Shown: positions 50,410 through 59,419, counted from the first letter of the stretch. The stretch: 64,000 nt of DNA from Streptomyces aurantiogriseus (GCF_014649375.1 NZ_BMSX01000010.1:1-64000); one strand, 5' to 3'. Notes: a model not told the origin generated them from the sequence alone. Made by a program: numbers and translations.

Positions 50410-51435
50410 TCACACCTCCTGCCACGCCTTCAGCGCCAGCCCCGGCTCGTCCTTGCGGCGGGTGACGAGGAGGCGGCCGGTCGACGGGGAGAGGGTGGCC
50501 GCGACCACGCGGTCCTCGTGGTCCTTGGTGAGCGCCACCCGGGCGTCGTCCGGGAGTTGGGGGCCGGACTCGGTCCACCAGGCGCCGGCCGTCTCCTCCT
50601 CGGTGGGGTACGCGGCGAAGGCGACACGGCCGCTCGCGGAGCGCTGGGCGAGCAACGTGCAGTCGTGGCCGTCGAGTTCACAGCGCACGGCGGCGATCGG
50701 GCCGGGCCCGGCCGCGGGGAGCAGCGGGACGGGCTTGCCGCCGGGGCGCCAGGCGCACAGGTCACCGGAGTCGTCGTCGGTGAAGAAGAGCGTGGTGTGC
50801 TCGGCAGAGGTGGCGAGGGCCCGCAGGGTGCCCGGGCGGACCGGCGCCTCCAGGGGTTCCTCCCGCACCGGAATGGTGCCCGGCTGCGCCTGACGCCAGT
50901 ACAGGATCGCCCCGGACACGGCCGCGTACGCCTCGACGCACCCGGACTCCCCCGTCACCGCGACCGGCGGCCCCTGGACGCCCTGCCCCTTGAGGTCGCG
51001 CCACGGGTCCCAGCCGCCCTTCTCCTTCTGGGCGACCATGCTGATCCCGGTGCCGATGTTGCGCACGAAGACATGCGCCCGCCCCTGGGCGTCCACGGCC
51101 ACGGCGGGTGTGCCCGTGCGGTCGCCCTTCTTGTTGGGGTGACCGTGACCGCACGGGGACCAGTCCAGGGCGGCGAGCAGGGGCCGGAAGTGAGTGGAGT
51201 GCATCAGCACCGCCTCCCCCGCCGCGGTCGGCCGCCAGGCGGCCAGATGGGCATAGCCGTCGGAGCCCTGGCCGACCGCGACGCCCGGCTGCACCTTCTG
51301 GTCGCCGCCGACCGTGCGCGGCGGGTCCCAGGGGCCGCCCCGGGTGCGCTCCGCCCGGCACAGGACGGTGTCGTCCGACGTCAGGTAGACACTGAGCCGC
51401 CCGTCGCGGCCTCGTATGAGCCATTCGCCGTTCAC
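50410..51435 (-). CDS. Predicted beta-propeller protein, function unknown
   Basis: This 341-residue protein has repeated blocks of about 50 residues, each with a Trp or Asp turn: GEWLIRGRDGRLSVYLTSDD, AVAVDAQGRAHVFVRNIGTG, GGWDPWRDLKGQGVQ, YWRQAQPGTIPVREEPLEAP. This suggests a five-bladed PLL-like or sugar-lectin-like propeller. There is no signal peptide. GTG 51435 lies six bases after TACAGT (minus strand), a leaderless arrangement. It converges with the EEP gene, whose own C-terminus is a propeller. Confidence 0.7.
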   Translation of the reverse strand: MNGEWLIRGRDGRLSVYLTSDDTVLCRAERTRGGPWDPPRTVGGDQKVQPGVAVGQGSDGYAHLAAWRPTAAGEAVLMHSTHFRPLLAALDWSPCGHGHPNKKGDRTGTPAVAVDAQGRAHVFVRNIGTGISMVAQKEKGGWDPWRDLKGQGVQGPPVAVTGESGCVEAYAAVSGAILYWRQAQPGTIPVREEPLEAPVRPGTLRALATSAEHTTLFFTDDDSGDLCAWRPGGKPVPLLPAAGPGPIAAVRCELDGHDCTLLAQRSASGRVAFAAYPTEEETAGAWWTESGPQLPDDARVALTKDHEDRVVAATLSPSTGRLLVTRRKDEPGLALKAWQEV

Positions 51436-51516
51436 CCGCTCACTGTATGTCGGCCCCCCCTGCGGCGACTTCGCGCGGGGCACACCCGGCGCCCTGTCCG
51501 TGCGACCCTGGGGCCC

Positions 51517-51888
51517 ATGGACCACAACACCCCGCTGCTGGTGATCGTCGACGCCGCGAACGTCGTCGGGTCGGTGCCCGACGGCTGGTGGCGCGACCGG
51601 CGGGGCGCCGCGCGGCGGCTGCGCGACCGGCTGGCCGCGGACGGGCTCCCGGGGCACTCCGGGCCCGTGGACATCGTCCTCGTCGTCGAGGGCGCCGCCC
51701 GCGGGGTGGAGCCGGTGCCCGGCGTACGGGTGGAGTCGGCACCCGGCAGCGGCGACGACCACATCGTCGGCCTGGTCGCCCGGGCCGCCGACCGCCCCCG
51801 CCTCGTCGTCACGGCCGACCGCGAACTGCGCCGCCGGGTGACGGAGCTGGGCGCGGAGGTCACGGGCCCACGGACGGTACGGGGTTGA
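51517..51888 (+). CDS. NYN/PIN-like nuclease-fold protein
   Basis: This 123-residue protein has a start typical of NYN domains, LLVIVDAANVVGSVPDGWWR, where the first Asp-x-x-Asn binds metal. Later acidic residues appear in VDIVLVVEGAARG and SGDDHIVGLVARA, and a last strand in RLVVTADRELRRRVTELGAE. Such domains are small RNA or DNA nucleases, often for RNA processing. It has no antitoxin-like neighbour. GACCCT lies seven bases before ATG 51517, and no ribosome-binding site is seen. Confidence 0.75.
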   Translation: MDHNTPLLVIVDAANVVGSVPDGWWRDRRGAARRLRDRLAADGLPGHSGPVDIVLVVEGAARGVEPVPGVRVESAPGSGDDHIVGLVARAADRPRLVVTADRELRRRVTELGAEVTGPRTVRG

Positions 51889-52006
51889 GGGCGGCGTTCA
51901 GAGGCCGGAAGGGCAGCTCGCCGGGCGACCCACCGTCCACGCACGTCCGGCCCCGCACCCCTGCGTAAGCAGGACGTACAGGGCCGGAGGCCGGGAAGGG
52001 CGTCGG

Positions 52007-53527
52007 TCAGTCCACGCCGGGTTCGCCCTTGACCACCTGTTCGACCGTGGTCTCGTGGTGGCGGCCCAGACGGCTGTGGGAGCGACCGTAGAGGAAGTAG
52101 ACGACGAAGCCGGCCGCCATCCAGATGCCGAAGCGGACCCAGGTTTCGGCCGGCAGGTTGATCATCAGCCACAGGGAGGCGGCCACCGACAGGATCGGGA
52201 TGACCGGCACCCACGGGGTGCGGAAGGCCCGGTGCAGGTCGGGGCGGGTCTTCCGGAGGATGATCACGCCGATGGCCACGACGACGAAGGCGAACAGTGT
52301 GCCGATGTTGACCAGGGCGGCGAGTTCGGTCAGGGGCGTGAAACCGGCGAGGATCGCGATGACCACACCGAGCAGGATGGTCGGCCGGTGCGGGGTCCTG
52401 AACCGCGGGTGGACGTGGGAGAAGAAGCGGGGCAGCAGTCCGTCGCGGCTCATCGCGAAGAAGACGCGGGTCTGGCCCAGGAGCAGGATCATGCAGACCG
52501 TGGTCAGACCGACCGCGGCGCCGAAGCTGATGAAGCCCGCGTACCAGGGGTGCCCGGTGGCCTTGAAGGCGTCGGCGAGCGGGGCGTCCACGGACAGCCG
52601 GCTGTAGTGCTGCATGCCGGTCACGACGATCGACACCAGGACGTAGAGGGCGGTGCAGATGAAAAGGGAACCGAGGATGCCGCGCGGCATGTCCCGCTGC
52701 GGGTTCCTGGTCTCCTCGGCGGCCGTGGCCACCACGTCGAAGCCGATGAAGGCGAAGAAGACGACCGAGGCGGCGGTGAAGATGCCCATCACACCGAAGT
52801 TGGAGGGCGCCCAGCCGAACATGAGCTGGATCAGCGGGGCGTCGAGGCTGCTGCCGGCCTCCACGGTCTGCGCCTTCGGGACGAACGGGTCGTAGTTGGC
52901 GGCCTTGATGAAGAAGGCGCCCGCGATGATCACCACGAGGACGACCGTGACCTTGATGGCGACGACGACCGAGGTGACCCGCGCGGACAGCTTCATCCCG
53001 ATCACGAGGATGCAGGTGAGGATGAGGACCAGCGCGGCGGCGAGGATGTCGAAGCCGAAGCCGTCGGCGCCCTCCCGGCTGCCCAGCGCGGCGGGCAGCT
53101 GCCAGCCCGCGTTGTCCATGAGCGAATGGATGTAGCCGGACCAGCCGACGGCGACCACCGCCGTGCCCAGCGCGAACTCCAGGACCAGGTCCCAGCCGAT
53201 GATCCAGGCGGGCAGTTCCCCGAGGGAGGCGTACGAGAACGTGTACGCGGAGCCCGCCACCGGGACGGTGGAGGCGAACTCGGCGTAGCAGAGCGCGGCG
53301 AGCGCGCAGACGACACCGGACACCACGAAGGCCAGTGCGACGGCGGGACCGGCGTTGTTCTTGGCCACCGTGCCGGTGAGGACGAAGATGCCGGTGCCGA
53401 TGATGACACCGACGCCGAAGACGGTCAGATCGAGTGCGGACAAGGTTTTCTTGAGCGCGTGCTCGGGTTCCTCGGTATCGAGGATGGACTGTTCGACCTT
53501 CTTCGTCCGGAAGAGAGTGCTGCTCAC
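52007..53527 (-). CDS. APC-family amino acid permease (cationic amino acid transporter type)
   Basis: This 506-residue membrane protein has about 12-14 helices. The APC signature GVGVIIGTGIFVLTG lies near residue 40; other motifs are AFASTVPVAGSAYTFSY-like (YAEFASTVPVAGSAYTFSYA), FFAFIGFDVVATAAEETRNP and RVFFAMSRDGLLPRFFSHVH. It resembles YfnA/CAT transporters for basic or neutral amino acids. GGGAGGT precedes GTG 53527; an earlier GTG at 53542 would include the ribosome-binding site in the coding region. Confidence 0.93.
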   Translation of the reverse strand: MSSTLFRTKKVEQSILDTEEPEHALKKTLSALDLTVFGVGVIIGTGIFVLTGTVAKNNAGPAVALAFVVSGVVCALAALCYAEFASTVPVAGSAYTFSYASLGELPAWIIGWDLVLEFALGTAVVAVGWSGYIHSLMDNAGWQLPAALGSREGADGFGFDILAAALVLILTCILVIGMKLSARVTSVVVAIKVTVVLVVIIAGAFFIKAANYDPFVPKAQTVEAGSSLDAPLIQLMFGWAPSNFGVMGIFTAASVVFFAFIGFDVVATAAEETRNPQRDMPRGILGSLFICTALYVLVSIVVTGMQHYSRLSVDAPLADAFKATGHPWYAGFISFGAAVGLTTVCMILLLGQTRVFFAMSRDGLLPRFFSHVHPRFRTPHRPTILLGVVIAILAGFTPLTELAALVNIGTLFAFVVVAIGVIILRKTRPDLHRAFRTPWVPVIPILSVAASLWLMINLPAETWVRFGIWMAAGFVVYFLYGRSHSRLGRHHETTVEQVVKGEPGVD

Positions 53528-53611
53528 GGGCTTACCTCCCACGCTGCGTCGTCCTCGACATGATCGAGAGGGGGCGTAGTGCGTATGCCCCGGCGCGGGC
53601 TTGTCTCACGC

Positions 53612-53654
53612 AAAAAGGCCGGTTGCGCCACTCCTCACGGTGGCACAACCGGCC
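53612..53654 (-). terminator. Rho-independent terminator of dxs
   Basis: On the minus strand, GGCCGGTTGTGCCA pairs with TGGCGCAACCGGCC around a 10-base loop, with one mismatch. It is followed directly by a run of five T. It begins 12 bases after the dxs stop. A classical terminator with a T-run is uncommon in this genome, so the assignment is strong. Confidence 0.9.
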
Positions 53655-53666
53655 CGGTCGGGCATG

Positions 53667-55595
53667 TCAGTCGCGGGCGGGCTCCACGGAGTCGACCTCC
53701 GCCGCCGTGCCGGCGAACCGCCCGTCCAGCTTGGAGACCAGGCCGGTGACCTGGCGGGCGATGTCGGGGGCGGTGAGGCCGATCTCGGCCATGACCTCGG
53801 CGCGGGAGGCGTGGTCGAGGAAGCGCGGCGGGATGCCGAAGTCGCGCAGCGGGATGTCGACGCCGGCGTCGCGCAGGGTCTGGGCGATCGCGGAGCCGAC
53901 GCCGCCGACGCGGGAGTTGTCCTCGACGGTGACGACGACACGGTGCCGCTCGGCGAGCGGGGCCATGGCCTCGTCGACGGGCTTGACCCAGCGCGGGTCG
54001 ACGACGGTGGTGGAGATGCCCTGCTGGTCGAGCAGACCCGCGATCTCCAGGCACATCGGCGCCAGGGCGCCCACGGAGACGAGCAGCACGTCGGGTCGGT
54101 CCGTCCCCGGCTCACGCAGCACGTCCATCCCGCCGACGCGTCCCACGGCGGGTACGGCGGGGCCGACGGCGCCCTTGGAGAAGCGGACGACGGTCGGCGC
54201 GTCGTCGACCTCCACGGCCTCGCGGAGCTGTGCGCGCACCTGGTCGGCGTCACGCGGCGCGGCCAGCCTGAGCCCCGGCACGACCTGGAGGATCGACATG
54301 TCCCACATGCCGTTGTGGGAGGCGCCGTCGGTGCCGGTGATGCCGGCCCGGTCCAGGACGAACGTCACTCCGCACTTGTGGAGGGCGACGTCCATCAGGA
54401 CCTGGTCGAAGGCGCGGTTGAGGAAGGTGGCGTACACGGCGAAGACGGGGTGCACGCCCGCGTGCGCGAGACCCGCCGCGGAGACGGCGCCGTGCTGCTC
54501 GGCGATGCCGACGTCGTAGACCCGCTCGGGGAAGGCCTTGGCGAACTTGTCGAGTCCGACGGGCTGGAGCATGGCCGCGGTGATGGCGACGATGTCCTTG
54601 CGCTCCTCGCCGAGCTTGACCATCTCGTCGCCGAAGACGGAGGTCCAGTCGGCGCCGGAGCTGGAGATCGGCAGACCGGTGTCCGGGTGGATCTTGCCGA
54701 CGGCGTGGAAGCGGTCGGCCTCGTCCTGGAGGGCGGGCTGGTAGCCGCGGCCCTTCTCGGTGAGGCAGTGCACGATGACGGGCCCGCCGAACCGCTTGGC
54801 GCGGGCCAGCGCCGACTCCAGGGCCTCGATGTCGTGCCCGTCGATCGGTCCGACGTACTTCAGCCCGAGGTCCTCGAACATCCCCTGCGGCGCGATGAAG
54901 TCCTTGAGGCCCTTCTTGGCGCCGTGCAGGGTCTCGTACAGCGGCTTTCCGACGACCGGCGTGCGGTCGAGGATCTCCTTCGTCCGGGTCAGGAAGCGCT
55001 CGTAGCCGTCGGTCGTGCGCAGCGTCGCCAGGTGGTTGGCGAGACCGCCGATGGTCGGGGCGTACGACCGCTCGTTGTCGTTGACGACGATGACGAGCGG
55101 GCGGTCCTTGGCCTCGGCGATGTTGTTCAGCGCCTCCCAGGCCATACCGCCGGTCAGCGCCCCGTCACCGATCACGGCGACGACATGGCTGTCGCGTTCG
55201 AGGAGCTGGTTGGCCTTGGCGATGCCGTCGGCCCAGCCGAGCACCGTGGAGGCGTGGCTGTTCTCGATGACGTCGTGCTCGGACTCGGCCTGCGAGGGGT
55301 AGCCGGACAGGCCGCCCTTCATCTTCAGCTTGGCGAAGTCCTGCCGCCCGGTGAGCAGCTTGTGCACGTAGGACTGGTGGCCCGTGTCCCACAGCACCTT
55401 GTCCTTCGGCGACTCGAAGACGCGGTGCAGGGCGATGGTGAGCTCGACCACACCGAGGTTGGGGCCGAGGTGGCCGCCGGTCTTGGAGACGGCGTCGACC
55501 AGGAAGCTCCGGATCTCCCCTGCCAGCTGGTCCAGCTCCTCCAGGCTGAGCCGGTCCAGATCGCGCGGTCCCCTGATGCGGGTCAGCAGCGGCAC
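53667..55595 (-). CDS. dxs: 1-deoxy-D-xylulose-5-phosphate synthase Dxs
   Basis: This 642-residue thiamine-diphosphate enzyme condenses pyruvate and glyceraldehyde 3-phosphate, the first step of the MEP isoprenoid pathway. Motifs include TGGHLGPNLGVVELTIALH, DTGHQSYVHKLLTGR, the thiamine site VAVIGDGALTGGMAWEALNN ending VIVVNDNERS, the catalytic region YDVGIAEQHGAVSAAGLA, and THDGASHNGMWDMS-like (DGASHNGMWDMSIL). AAGGAGG precedes GTG 55595. It stands alone with its own terminator. Confidence 0.97.
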   Translation of the reverse strand: MPLLTRIRGPRDLDRLSLEELDQLAGEIRSFLVDAVSKTGGHLGPNLGVVELTIALHRVFESPKDKVLWDTGHQSYVHKLLTGRQDFAKLKMKGGLSGYPSQAESEHDVIENSHASTVLGWADGIAKANQLLERDSHVVAVIGDGALTGGMAWEALNNIAEAKDRPLVIVVNDNERSYAPTIGGLANHLATLRTTDGYERFLTRTKEILDRTPVVGKPLYETLHGAKKGLKDFIAPQGMFEDLGLKYVGPIDGHDIEALESALARAKRFGGPVIVHCLTEKGRGYQPALQDEADRFHAVGKIHPDTGLPISSSGADWTSVFGDEMVKLGEERKDIVAITAAMLQPVGLDKFAKAFPERVYDVGIAEQHGAVSAAGLAHAGVHPVFAVYATFLNRAFDQVLMDVALHKCGVTFVLDRAGITGTDGASHNGMWDMSILQVVPGLRLAAPRDADQVRAQLREAVEVDDAPTVVRFSKGAVGPAVPAVGRVGGMDVLREPGTDRPDVLLVSVGALAPMCLEIAGLLDQQGISTTVVDPRWVKPVDEAMAPLAERHRVVVTVEDNSRVGGVGSAIAQTLRDAGVDIPLRDFGIPPRFLDHASRAEVMAEIGLTAPDIARQVTGLVSKLDGRFAGTAAEVDSVEPARD

Positions 55596-55737
55596 CCGTG
55601 CCTCCTTGCAGTAGAGCTGATCGAGCTGTTTCCGGGCGCATCGAGTCTAATGTTCCGCCCCAGCGCCCAGCGCCGGGCCCGTACGTGATCCATCACGCAA
55701 CGGCGGTACCCAGGATGGGCCTCCCCTATGACACGCC

Positions 55738-55768
55738 TTTGCCCGGTACCGCGCGGGTACCGGGCAAA
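55738..55768 (-). terminator. Strong hairpin ending the xylFGH operon
   Basis: TTTGCCCGGTACC-GCGCG-GGTACCGGGCAAA is a perfect 13-pair stem in the 305-base spacer between xylH and dxs. It would stop xylFGH transcription before dxs. It has no long T-run. The rest of the spacer (55596-55900) holds the dxs leader and the third dispersed repeat copy. Confidence 0.7.
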
Positions 55769-55791
55769 GAAGGGGACCGCAACGAGCCTCT

Positions 55792-55889
55792 AGGGGCGCG
55801 GGGCTGTATCGATATGCGGCTCCGCCGCGTGGGCGCGACCAGCCACGACGGCGGGTCACCCGCAGACGCACCGCACCCCGAACGGCGCC
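55792..55889. repeat. Dispersed intergenic repeat, copy 3 (longest, uninterrupted)
   Basis: The unit reads from aggggcgcggggctgtatcg, through atatgcggctccgccgcgtg and ggcgcgaccagccacgacgg, to gacgcaccgcaccccgaacg and gcgcc. This is the full form of copy 2 (30202) and the uninterrupted form of copy 1 (9101). It lies only 12 bases after the xylH stop, where it will be transcribed into the 3' end of the xylFGH message. Confidence 0.85.
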
Positions 55890-55900
55890 ACCGCGAACCG

Positions 55901-57274
55901 CTAACCCCGGCCGGCGGCCTTCTGGCTCTTGCGGGAGACGGAGTCGATGACCACCGCACCGAGCAGAACACCACCGGTGATCATGTACTGGATCGAGGTG
56001 TTCATGTTCAGCAGGTCCAGGCCGGTCTGGATGGACTGGATGACCAGCATGCCCAGGAGGGCGGACCAGACGGTACCGCGGCCGCCGAAGAGGCTGGTGC
56101 CACCGATGACGGCCGCCGCGATGGCGAGCATCAGGGTGTTGCCGCCACCGGCGCTGAGCGTCGCGCTCGCGGTCTGACCGGCGAAGAACATACCGCCGAC
56201 CGCCGCGAAGCCACCGGAGATGGCGAACACGGTGATGCGGACCATCGGCACGTTGATACCGGCACGGCGGGCCGCCTCGATACCGCCACCGACCGCGAAC
56301 ACCTGGCGGCCGTACGTCGTACGCCGCAGGACGAAGTCGACGATCACGAGCGCCGCCAGGAAGATCACCAGCGCGTTGGAGACACCGGCCGAGTCGTTGA
56401 GCACGGCGGCGGCGACGAAGGACGCGACGGCGAGGGCACCGACGCGCAGCAGGATCTCGCTGGTCGGCCGGAACGGAACGCCCGCGGCCCGGCGGCGGCG
56501 CTGCTCGTTGAAGTTGCCGACGAGGGAGAGCACGACGGCGAGGCCGGCCAGCAGGTAGGCGCCGATGATGGCCTGGTCCATGAAGAAGGAGCTCTGGCCG
56601 AGCAGGTGGACCGGGCCCGAGTCGGACGGGATGTTGATCGTGCCGCTGTCGCCCAGCAGCCACAGCATCAGACCGTTCCAGCCGAGGAAGCCGGCCAGGG
56701 TGACGACGAACGCGGGTACGCCGATCTTGGCGAAGAACCAGCCGTGCAGCGCGCCGATGGCAATACCGGTGAGGATCGCCAGGAGCAGCGACAACCAGGC
56801 GTTCATGCCCTGGTTCACCACGAACACGGCGAACAGGGTGGAGGCCAGACCGCTGACCGAACCGACGGACAGGTCGATCTCGCCGAGCAGCAGGACGAAC
56901 ACCAGGCCGATGGCGAGCATGCCGGTGGCCGACAGGTAGTAGCTGATGTTCGAGAGGTTGTCGGCGCTCAGGAAGCGGTCGTTCTGCAGCTGGAAGATCG
57001 TCCAGATGACGATCAGGCCGATGACCACCGGCAGCGAGCCCAGCTCGCCGCCCTTCACCTTGCGCTTGAACTCGGTGACGTAGCCCTTGAGGCCCTCTTC
57101 GCGGACCAGCAGACGCGGGTCGACGACGGCGACCGGCGCGGCCGTGGGGTCGTCGGCGGGCGCCACGGTGGCCTGCTTCTCGACCACGCCTTCGGTCTTG
57201 CCGGCCTTCGTGGCCGTCGTGGCCTTCTCCGGCTCCGGGGAATCGCTCTTCACGGTCTTCGAGGTGTCGCTCAC
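55901..57274 (-). CDS. xylH: Xylose ABC transporter permease XylH
   Basis: This 457-residue permease of the CUT2/BPD-2 class has about 10 helices. A long charged N-terminal tail (about 1-85, Lys/Glu/Pro/Ala-rich) precedes them. Motifs are FVLLLGEIDLSVGSVSGLAS, VTLAGFLGWNGLMLWLL and AVIGGTSLFGGRGTVWSALL. The start GTG overlaps the xylG stop by one codon step (GTGA). It forms with XylF and XylG an importer for xylose-type monosaccharides; the family and its neighbour Rok7B7 support the assignment. Confidence 0.92.
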   Translation of the reverse strand: MSDTSKTVKSDSPEPEKATTATKAGKTEGVVEKQATVAPADDPTAAPVAVVDPRLLVREEGLKGYVTEFKRKVKGGELGSLPVVIGLIVIWTIFQLQNDRFLSADNLSNISYYLSATGMLAIGLVFVLLLGEIDLSVGSVSGLASTLFAVFVVNQGMNAWLSLLLAILTGIAIGALHGWFFAKIGVPAFVVTLAGFLGWNGLMLWLLGDSGTINIPSDSGPVHLLGQSSFFMDQAIIGAYLLAGLAVVLSLVGNFNEQRRRRAAGVPFRPTSEILLRVGALAVASFVAAAVLNDSAGVSNALVIFLAALVIVDFVLRRTTYGRQVFAVGGGIEAARRAGINVPMVRITVFAISGGFAAVGGMFFAGQTASATLSAGGGNTLMLAIAAAVIGGTSLFGGRGTVWSALLGMLVIQSIQTGLDLLNMNTSIQYMITGGVLLGAVVIDSVSRKSQKAAGRG

Positions 57275-58053
57275 TGTGCCGCCTCCGCGGTGCGCCGCCC
57301 CGCACGACGGGTCACGGCGTTGTCCGTGGCACCCGTGATCGCGGCGATGATCTCTTCGTGGCTGGTGTCCTTCACGGAGAAGGAGCCGTTGTTCTTGCCC
57401 AGGCGCAGAACGGCGACGGTGTCCGCGACCGCCTTGACGTCGGCCATGTTGTGGCTGATGAGGATGACGCCGAGGTCGCGCTCGCGCAGCCGCTCGACCA
57501 GGTCGAGGACCTGAGCGGTCTGCTCGACGCCGAGGGCGGCGGTGGGCTCGTCGAGGATGACGACCTTCGGGTCGCCGATCAGGGCGCGGGCGATGGCGAC
57601 GACCTGACGCTGACCGCCGGAGAGGCTCGCGATCGGGATGCGCACGCTCGGGATGCGGATGGAGAGCGTGGACAGCAGCTCGCGGGCGTTCTTCTCCATC
57701 GTCACCTCGTCGATGACGCCCCGGTGCAGCAGCTCGCGGCCGAGGTAGAGGTTGCCCACCACGTCGAGGTTGTCGCAGAGCGCGAGGTCCTGGTAGACCG
57801 TCGCGACGCCGAGTCCCTGGGCGTCGTGCGGCTTGGTGATGCTGACCGGCTTGCCCTCCCACTCGATGACGCCCTCATCGATGGGGTGGACACCCGCGAT
57901 CGTCTTGACCAGGGTCGACTTACCTGCGCCGTTGTCGCCCACCAGGGCGACCACTTCTCCGGCGTGGACCTCCAGATCGACATCGGTGAGTGCCTGCACC
58001 GCACCGAATCGCTTGGAGACTCCGCGCAACGCCAGCACGGGCGTAGCGGACAC
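57271..58053 (-). CDS. xylG: Xylose ABC transporter ATP-binding protein XylG (single-domain)
   Basis: This 260-residue ATPase has Walker A VALVGDNGAGKSTLVKTI, Q-loop TVYQDLALCDNLD, signature ASLSGGQRQVVAIARAL and Walker B VVILDEPTAALG, plus the switch His in LISHNMADV. Enteric XylG is a double ATPase of about 510 residues; this one has only one domain, so it must dimerise. GTG 58053 has AAGGAG eight bases upstream. The gene is separated from xylF by a 271-base spacer with a hairpin. Confidence 0.93.
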   Translation of the reverse strand: MSATPVLALRGVSKRFGAVQALTDVDLEVHAGEVVALVGDNGAGKSTLVKTIAGVHPIDEGVIEWEGKPVSITKPHDAQGLGVATVYQDLALCDNLDVVGNLYLGRELLHRGVIDEVTMEKNARELLSTLSIRIPSVRIPIASLSGGQRQVVAIARALIGDPKVVILDEPTAALGVEQTAQVLDLVERLRERDLGVILISHNMADVKAVADTVAVLRLGKNNGSFSVKDTSHEEIIAAITGATDNAVTRRAGRRTAEAAQ

Positions 58054-58196
58054 GTGAACCATCTCCTTCGCCGCCTGACCGGCGGGGATGCCGCGCTTGG
58101 GGGTGTGCGCGGTGGGACGTGCGGGCACCCTTGGTGTCCGCACGAGGTTTACAAGATGAACATGCGCGAATCCGCTGCGCTTGGCAACGGTTCCGT

Positions 58197-58243
58197 CCGA
58201 CGCCCGCCCCGGCAGCGGGGTGTGAAGGTGGGGCAGGCGTCGG
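58197..58243 (-). promoter_or_regulatory. Long hairpin between xylF and xylG
   Basis: CCGACGCC-c-GCCCC (58197-58210) pairs with GGGGC-a-GGCGTCGG (58230-58243), thirteen pairs with one mismatch. It lies 82 bases after the xylF stop, in the spacer between xylF and xylG. Such stems protect or partly end the message, letting the binding protein be made in excess over the permease and ATPase. Confidence 0.6.
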
Positions 58244-58324
58244 CGGGGTCTCGCGGGACCGCTCGGCGGTCTGGGCCCGAGTCCCTCACCGGGACCCGGA
58301 CCGGGTTACGCGGGGTGCGCGTGC

Positions 58325-59419
58325 TTACTGCAGACCGGCGGCCTTGCAGGCGGCGGCGTACTCGGCGGTGCAGATGTCCGCGGCCGTGTACAGACCGTCC
58401 TTGACGACCGTGTCCTTGATGTTGGCCTTGGTGACCGACACCGGCGTCAGCAGCTTCGAGGCCACCTTGTCGCCGGAGCCGCTGGTCAGCGTCGTGTTGG
58501 TCAGGGACTTGATGTCCTTGCCCTGCAGCAGGTTGACCGCGAGCTCGGCGGCGGTGTCGGCCTCGGGCTTGTAGGCCTTGTACACCGTGGCGGACTGGGT
58601 GCCGGCGACGATCCGCTGGATGGCCGCGAGCTCGGCGTCCTGACCGGTCAGCGGGATGTTGCTGATCTTCGCACCCTTGAGGGTGTTGGCGATACCACCG
58701 GCCATGCCGTCGTTGGCGGCGTAGACGCCCGCGATGTTCTTGGCGCCCAGCTGCGTGATCGCCGCGGACATCTTCTGGGCGGCGACGGTGTCCTTCCACA
58801 GGCCGGACTGCTCGTAGGCGATGTCGACCTTGCCGTCGAGGACCTTGTGGGCGCCTTCCTTGAACTGGGCGGCGTTCGGGTCGGCGTCGTCGCCGTTGAT
58901 CATGACGACCTTGGACTTGGCGGTCGCCTTGGCGCCGAGGGCGTCGAGCAGGGCCTGGCCCTGGAGCTCGCCGACCTTGACGTTGTCGAAGGAGACGTAG
59001 GCCGAGACGGGGCCCTGGGCGAGGCGGTCGTACGCGACGACCTTGACGCCCTTGTCCACCGCGGACTTGATGGAGGACTTGATCGCGGCGGAGTCCTGGG
59101 CGGAGACCACGATGACCTTCACACCCTTGGTCACCATGCTGCTCATCTGCTGGGCCTGCTTGGCCGGGTCGGCCGCGGCGTTCGCGTACTGGACGTCACA
59201 GTCGGAGCACAGCTCCTTGACCTTGGCCTCGAAGTACGGCTTGTCGAACTTCTCGTAGCGCGCGGTGACGGTGTCGGGCAGCAGCAGGCCGATGGACTTG
59301 CTGTCCGAGCTGCTGCCGGAGTCGTCCTTGTCGTCGCCGGCCTTGCCGCAAGCGGCGATCGACAGGGCCATGGACACGGCGGTGGCGCCGATCACGACTC
59401 TACGCATCGTTGCGTTCAT
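58325..59419 (-). CDS. xylF: Xylose-binding lipoprotein XylF
   Basis: This 364-residue protein has a lipobox (MRRVVIGATAVSMALSIAAC, lipid Cys near 24), then a flexible Gly/Asp/Ser stretch and a type I periplasmic-binding fold: KSIGLLLPDTVTARYEKFD, VVSAQDSAAIKSSIKSAVDK, GVKVVAYDRLAQGPVSAYVS, and YAANDGMAGGIANTLKG. It delivers xylose-type sugars to XylGH. GGGAGG precedes ATG 59419. It is first in its operon, 123 bases downstream of the rok7B7 stop, with its own promoter region. Confidence 0.93.
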   Translation of the reverse strand: MNATMRRVVIGATAVSMALSIAACGKAGDDKDDSGSSSDSKSIGLLLPDTVTARYEKFDKPYFEAKVKELCSDCDVQYANAAADPAKQAQQMSSMVTKGVKVIVVSAQDSAAIKSSIKSAVDKGVKVVAYDRLAQGPVSAYVSFDNVKVGELQGQALLDALGAKATAKSKVVMINGDDADPNAAQFKEGAHKVLDGKVDIAYEQSGLWKDTVAAQKMSAAITQLGAKNIAGVYAANDGMAGGIANTLKGAKISNIPLTGQDAELAAIQRIVAGTQSATVYKAYKPEADTAAELAVNLLQGKDIKSLTNTTLTSGSGDKVASKLLTPVSVTKANIKDTVVKDGLYTAADICTAEYAAACKAAGLQ

